Source: an uncultured Burkholderiales bacterium (lineage in GTDB: Bacteria > Pseudomonadota > Gammaproteobacteria > Burkholderiales > Burkholderiaceae_C). Taken from it: a stretch of DNA of 7,248 nt. A model generated the notes under the pieces. That model saw only the letters and a program-made list of their open reading frames with translations. It was not told where the DNA came from and searched no databases. How positions within the stretch are numbered: the stretch's first letter is position 1; the number at the start of each line of letters is the position of its first letter. Position numbers and translations under genes: made by a program. Positions 5,752 to 7,248 of the stretch are shown here, piece by piece. The stretch is from contig CAISQQ010000475.1 of NCBI GenBank assembly GCA_903887655.1, forward strand, positions 1 to 7,248, given 5' to 3'.

Positions 5752-7248
5752 TCAACTGGCAAATCGAGCTCTTAGCAATTCTTTGAGAATGCCTCGGCGT
5801 ATGCTCTTGTTGGTTTGGGTCTCGGGTTTCCAAAACCAACCATCCGCCATCATCTTTTGCCCAGCCAAGATCAAGCGACGGGACAATTCCTCAAACTCAT
5901 GCTCACCATAGTTCAAGCTGAAGATCATTCTTCCAGAGCCTACCCAACTCAGTGCAATGCCTTCGCGGCGCATGTAGTACTGAAGCAACCAATTGAACCG
6001 CGTGGGCGAGTCGTACAAAATGGTCCACACGGTCGACATGTTGGCCACCTGAATGGGCAAGTTGTGGGCTTTAAGACTCGCGTTGAGCTGCTTGGCACGG
6101 TCATCCCAGCATTGGTCCAAATGGGCATAGAGGTCCAATACCTCAGGCGTGTCCAGGCGCTTCAAAAACACATTCATCGCGCCCATCACATAGGGGTGCG
6201 CGTTGAAAGTCCCCCTGGCAAAACAGATGTCTGCAGGCCGTTGGGGGTTAAAGCGCTTCATCAATTCGGCTTTGCCACAGATCACTCCAACGGGCAAACC
6301 ACCCCCCAGGGTTTTGCCATAGGTCACCATATCGGCTTGGATGCCAAAGTACTCCTGAGCACCACCTCTGGCCAGTCGAAAGCCCAAAAAAACCTCATCA
6401 AAAATCAGCACAATGCCTTTGTCAGTACAAACCTGACGCAAGGCCTTCAGCCACGCCGTGTAGGCAGCACGGTCATAGTGGACGTGACGCGATCCGTCCA
6501 CCAGAGTCGAGTCGGTGGGTGCCGCTTGATTGGGATGGAGTGCCTGCAAAGGGTTGATGAGCACACAGGCGATGTCGGTGCGATTTCTCAACACTTTGAG
6601 GGTGGACTCGTGCATTTCTCTGAGCGTCAAGGTGTGCTTGGCCGGTGGCATGGGGTTACCAGGTCCGGGTTGGACATCATCCCACCAACCGTGATAAGCG
6701 CCCGTGAAGCGAACAATCTTTTTGCGCGCCGTGTGGTATCTCGTCAGTCTCACCGCTTGCATGACGGCTTCCGTGCCCGACATGTGAAAAGACACTTCGT
6801 CTTTGCCAGAGAGACGGCACAGCCGCTCAACGTTGTCCAAAACACAAGGGTGAAAGGACCCAAGGCTGGGACCCAAGTCGCTGGCAAGCTCACTGCCCTC
6901 GGAGATATTGGACTTGTAAAAATCCAATCCAAACAAATTCACACCATAAGAGCCCGTCACATCCATGAAGCGGTTGCCGTCCATGTCAGTGAGCCAAACG
7001 CCATCGCTGGATTGCCAAAAGGCACCCATTTGGATGTGCTTCAAAATCACCGACTTGAACTGAAAGGGCACTCGGTAGTTGCTGGTGAACTGAAGATCCG
7101 AGATCATGGGCTTGGCTTTTTCAGTATGGGCCAAGGTGACGGGGCTTTGGCCGACCAGGTCAGAGCCCAAGGTGCGCAAAGCTTGGCGTCGGGTGTCTTG
7201 AACTGTTTGGGGGGCAGCATCGCACCCAAACCATTGGGACTCATCGTA
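5752..7248 (-). CDS. Class III PLP-dependent aminotransferase, GSA-aminomutase type (5' end outside window)
   Basis: The frame is open from the right edge to a TGA at 5752-5754, giving 498 visible codons; the start is not in the window. Counting from the first visible codon, landmarks are SGTEA (157-161, phosphate binding), GAYHGWW (183-189, ring stacking), FDEVFLGFR with Asp284 (pyridine nitrogen), and YGKTLGGGLP with the Schiff-base Lys312 (codon 6313-6315). ARGTFNAHP with Thr347 (phosphate contact) follows. This is the fold of HemL, glutamate-1-semialdehyde 2,1-aminomutase, but motifs such as YRVPFQF, NPLQALHPNQ and the QYYMRREGIALSWVG tail point to a divergent paralogue rather than housekeeping HemL. 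The body is longer than HemL (about 427), with extra residues at both ends. In-frame starts near the edge (TTG 7179, ATG 7107) lack ribosome sites, and codon use upstream of them still looks coding, so the true start is probably beyond 7248. The substrate is unknown; the reaction could be amino transfer or an internal amino shift. Confidence 0.88.
   Translation of the reverse strand, partial: YDESQWFGCDAAPQTVQDTRRQALRTLGSDLVGQSPVTLAHTEKAKPMISDLQFTSNYRVPFQFKSVILKHIQMGAFWQSSDGVWLTDMDGNRFMDVTGSYGVNLFGLDFYKSNISEGSELASDLGPSLGSFHPCVLDNVERLCRLSGKDEVSFHMSGTEAVMQAVRLTRYHTARKKIVRFTGAYHGWWDDVQPGPGNPMPPAKHTLTLREMHESTLKVLRNRTDIACVLINPLQALHPNQAAPTDSTLVDGSRHVHYDRAAYTAWLKALRQVCTDKGIVLIFDEVFLGFRLARGGAQEYFGIQADMVTYGKTLGGGLPVGVICGKAELMKRFNPQRPADICFARGTFNAHPYVMGAMNVFLKRLDTPEVLDLYAHLDQCWDDRAKQLNASLKAHNLPIQVANMSTVWTILYDSPTRFNWLLQYYMRREGIALSWVGSGRMIFSLNYGEHEFEELSRRLILAGQKMMADGWFWKPETQTNKSIRRGILKELLRARFAS

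Overview
The window looks like a chromosomal segment of a Gram-negative proteobacterium. The evidence is an outer-membrane TonB-dependent receptor (signal peptide, C-terminal Phe) and a complete ExbB/ExbD/TonB energising set. Mid-range GC (near half by eye) and the protein flavour make a betaproteobacterium, probably Burkholderiales, my best guess. No rRNA, tRNA, CRISPR array, IS element or phage gene is visible.

Left part (about 25-4312), all minus strand: a self-contained TonB uptake operon transcribed exbD -> tonB -> TonB-dependent receptor -> exbB. It ends at a perfect 10-bp hairpin with a U-tract (25-55). The genes are tightly packed: 4 nt between exbD and tonB, 49 nt between tonB and the receptor, 7 nt between the receptor and exbB. 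A candidate promoter upstream of exbD (4284-4312) carries a near-perfect palindrome filling the -10/-35 spacer. ExbB and ExbD would form the inner-membrane proton channel that drives TonB, which opens the receptor for an unknown ligand. No ligand-biosynthesis, inner-membrane permease or obvious Fur site lies nearby.

Middle part (about 4313-4991): no well-supported gene, but not featureless. It holds two small minus-strand ORFs with coding-like codon use: a 55-codon Cys-rich one at 4409-4576, possibly part of a decayed longer gene, and a 71-codon one at 4686-4901. It also holds a run of small hairpins, a perfect 18-bp palindrome (4814-4831) and repeated TCATCAAA motifs upstream of the next plus-strand gene.

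Right part: a plus-strand multi-pass membrane protein with the His pattern of the Mpo1/DUF962 family (4992-5621), ending in a strong intrinsic terminator (5715-5750). Converging on it is a minus-strand class III PLP aminotransferase of the glutamate-1-semialdehyde aminomutase type. Its reading frame runs off the right edge, so it is 5'-truncated and may be the C-terminal domain of a larger protein. No functional link between the right-hand genes and the TonB operon is evident from the sequence.
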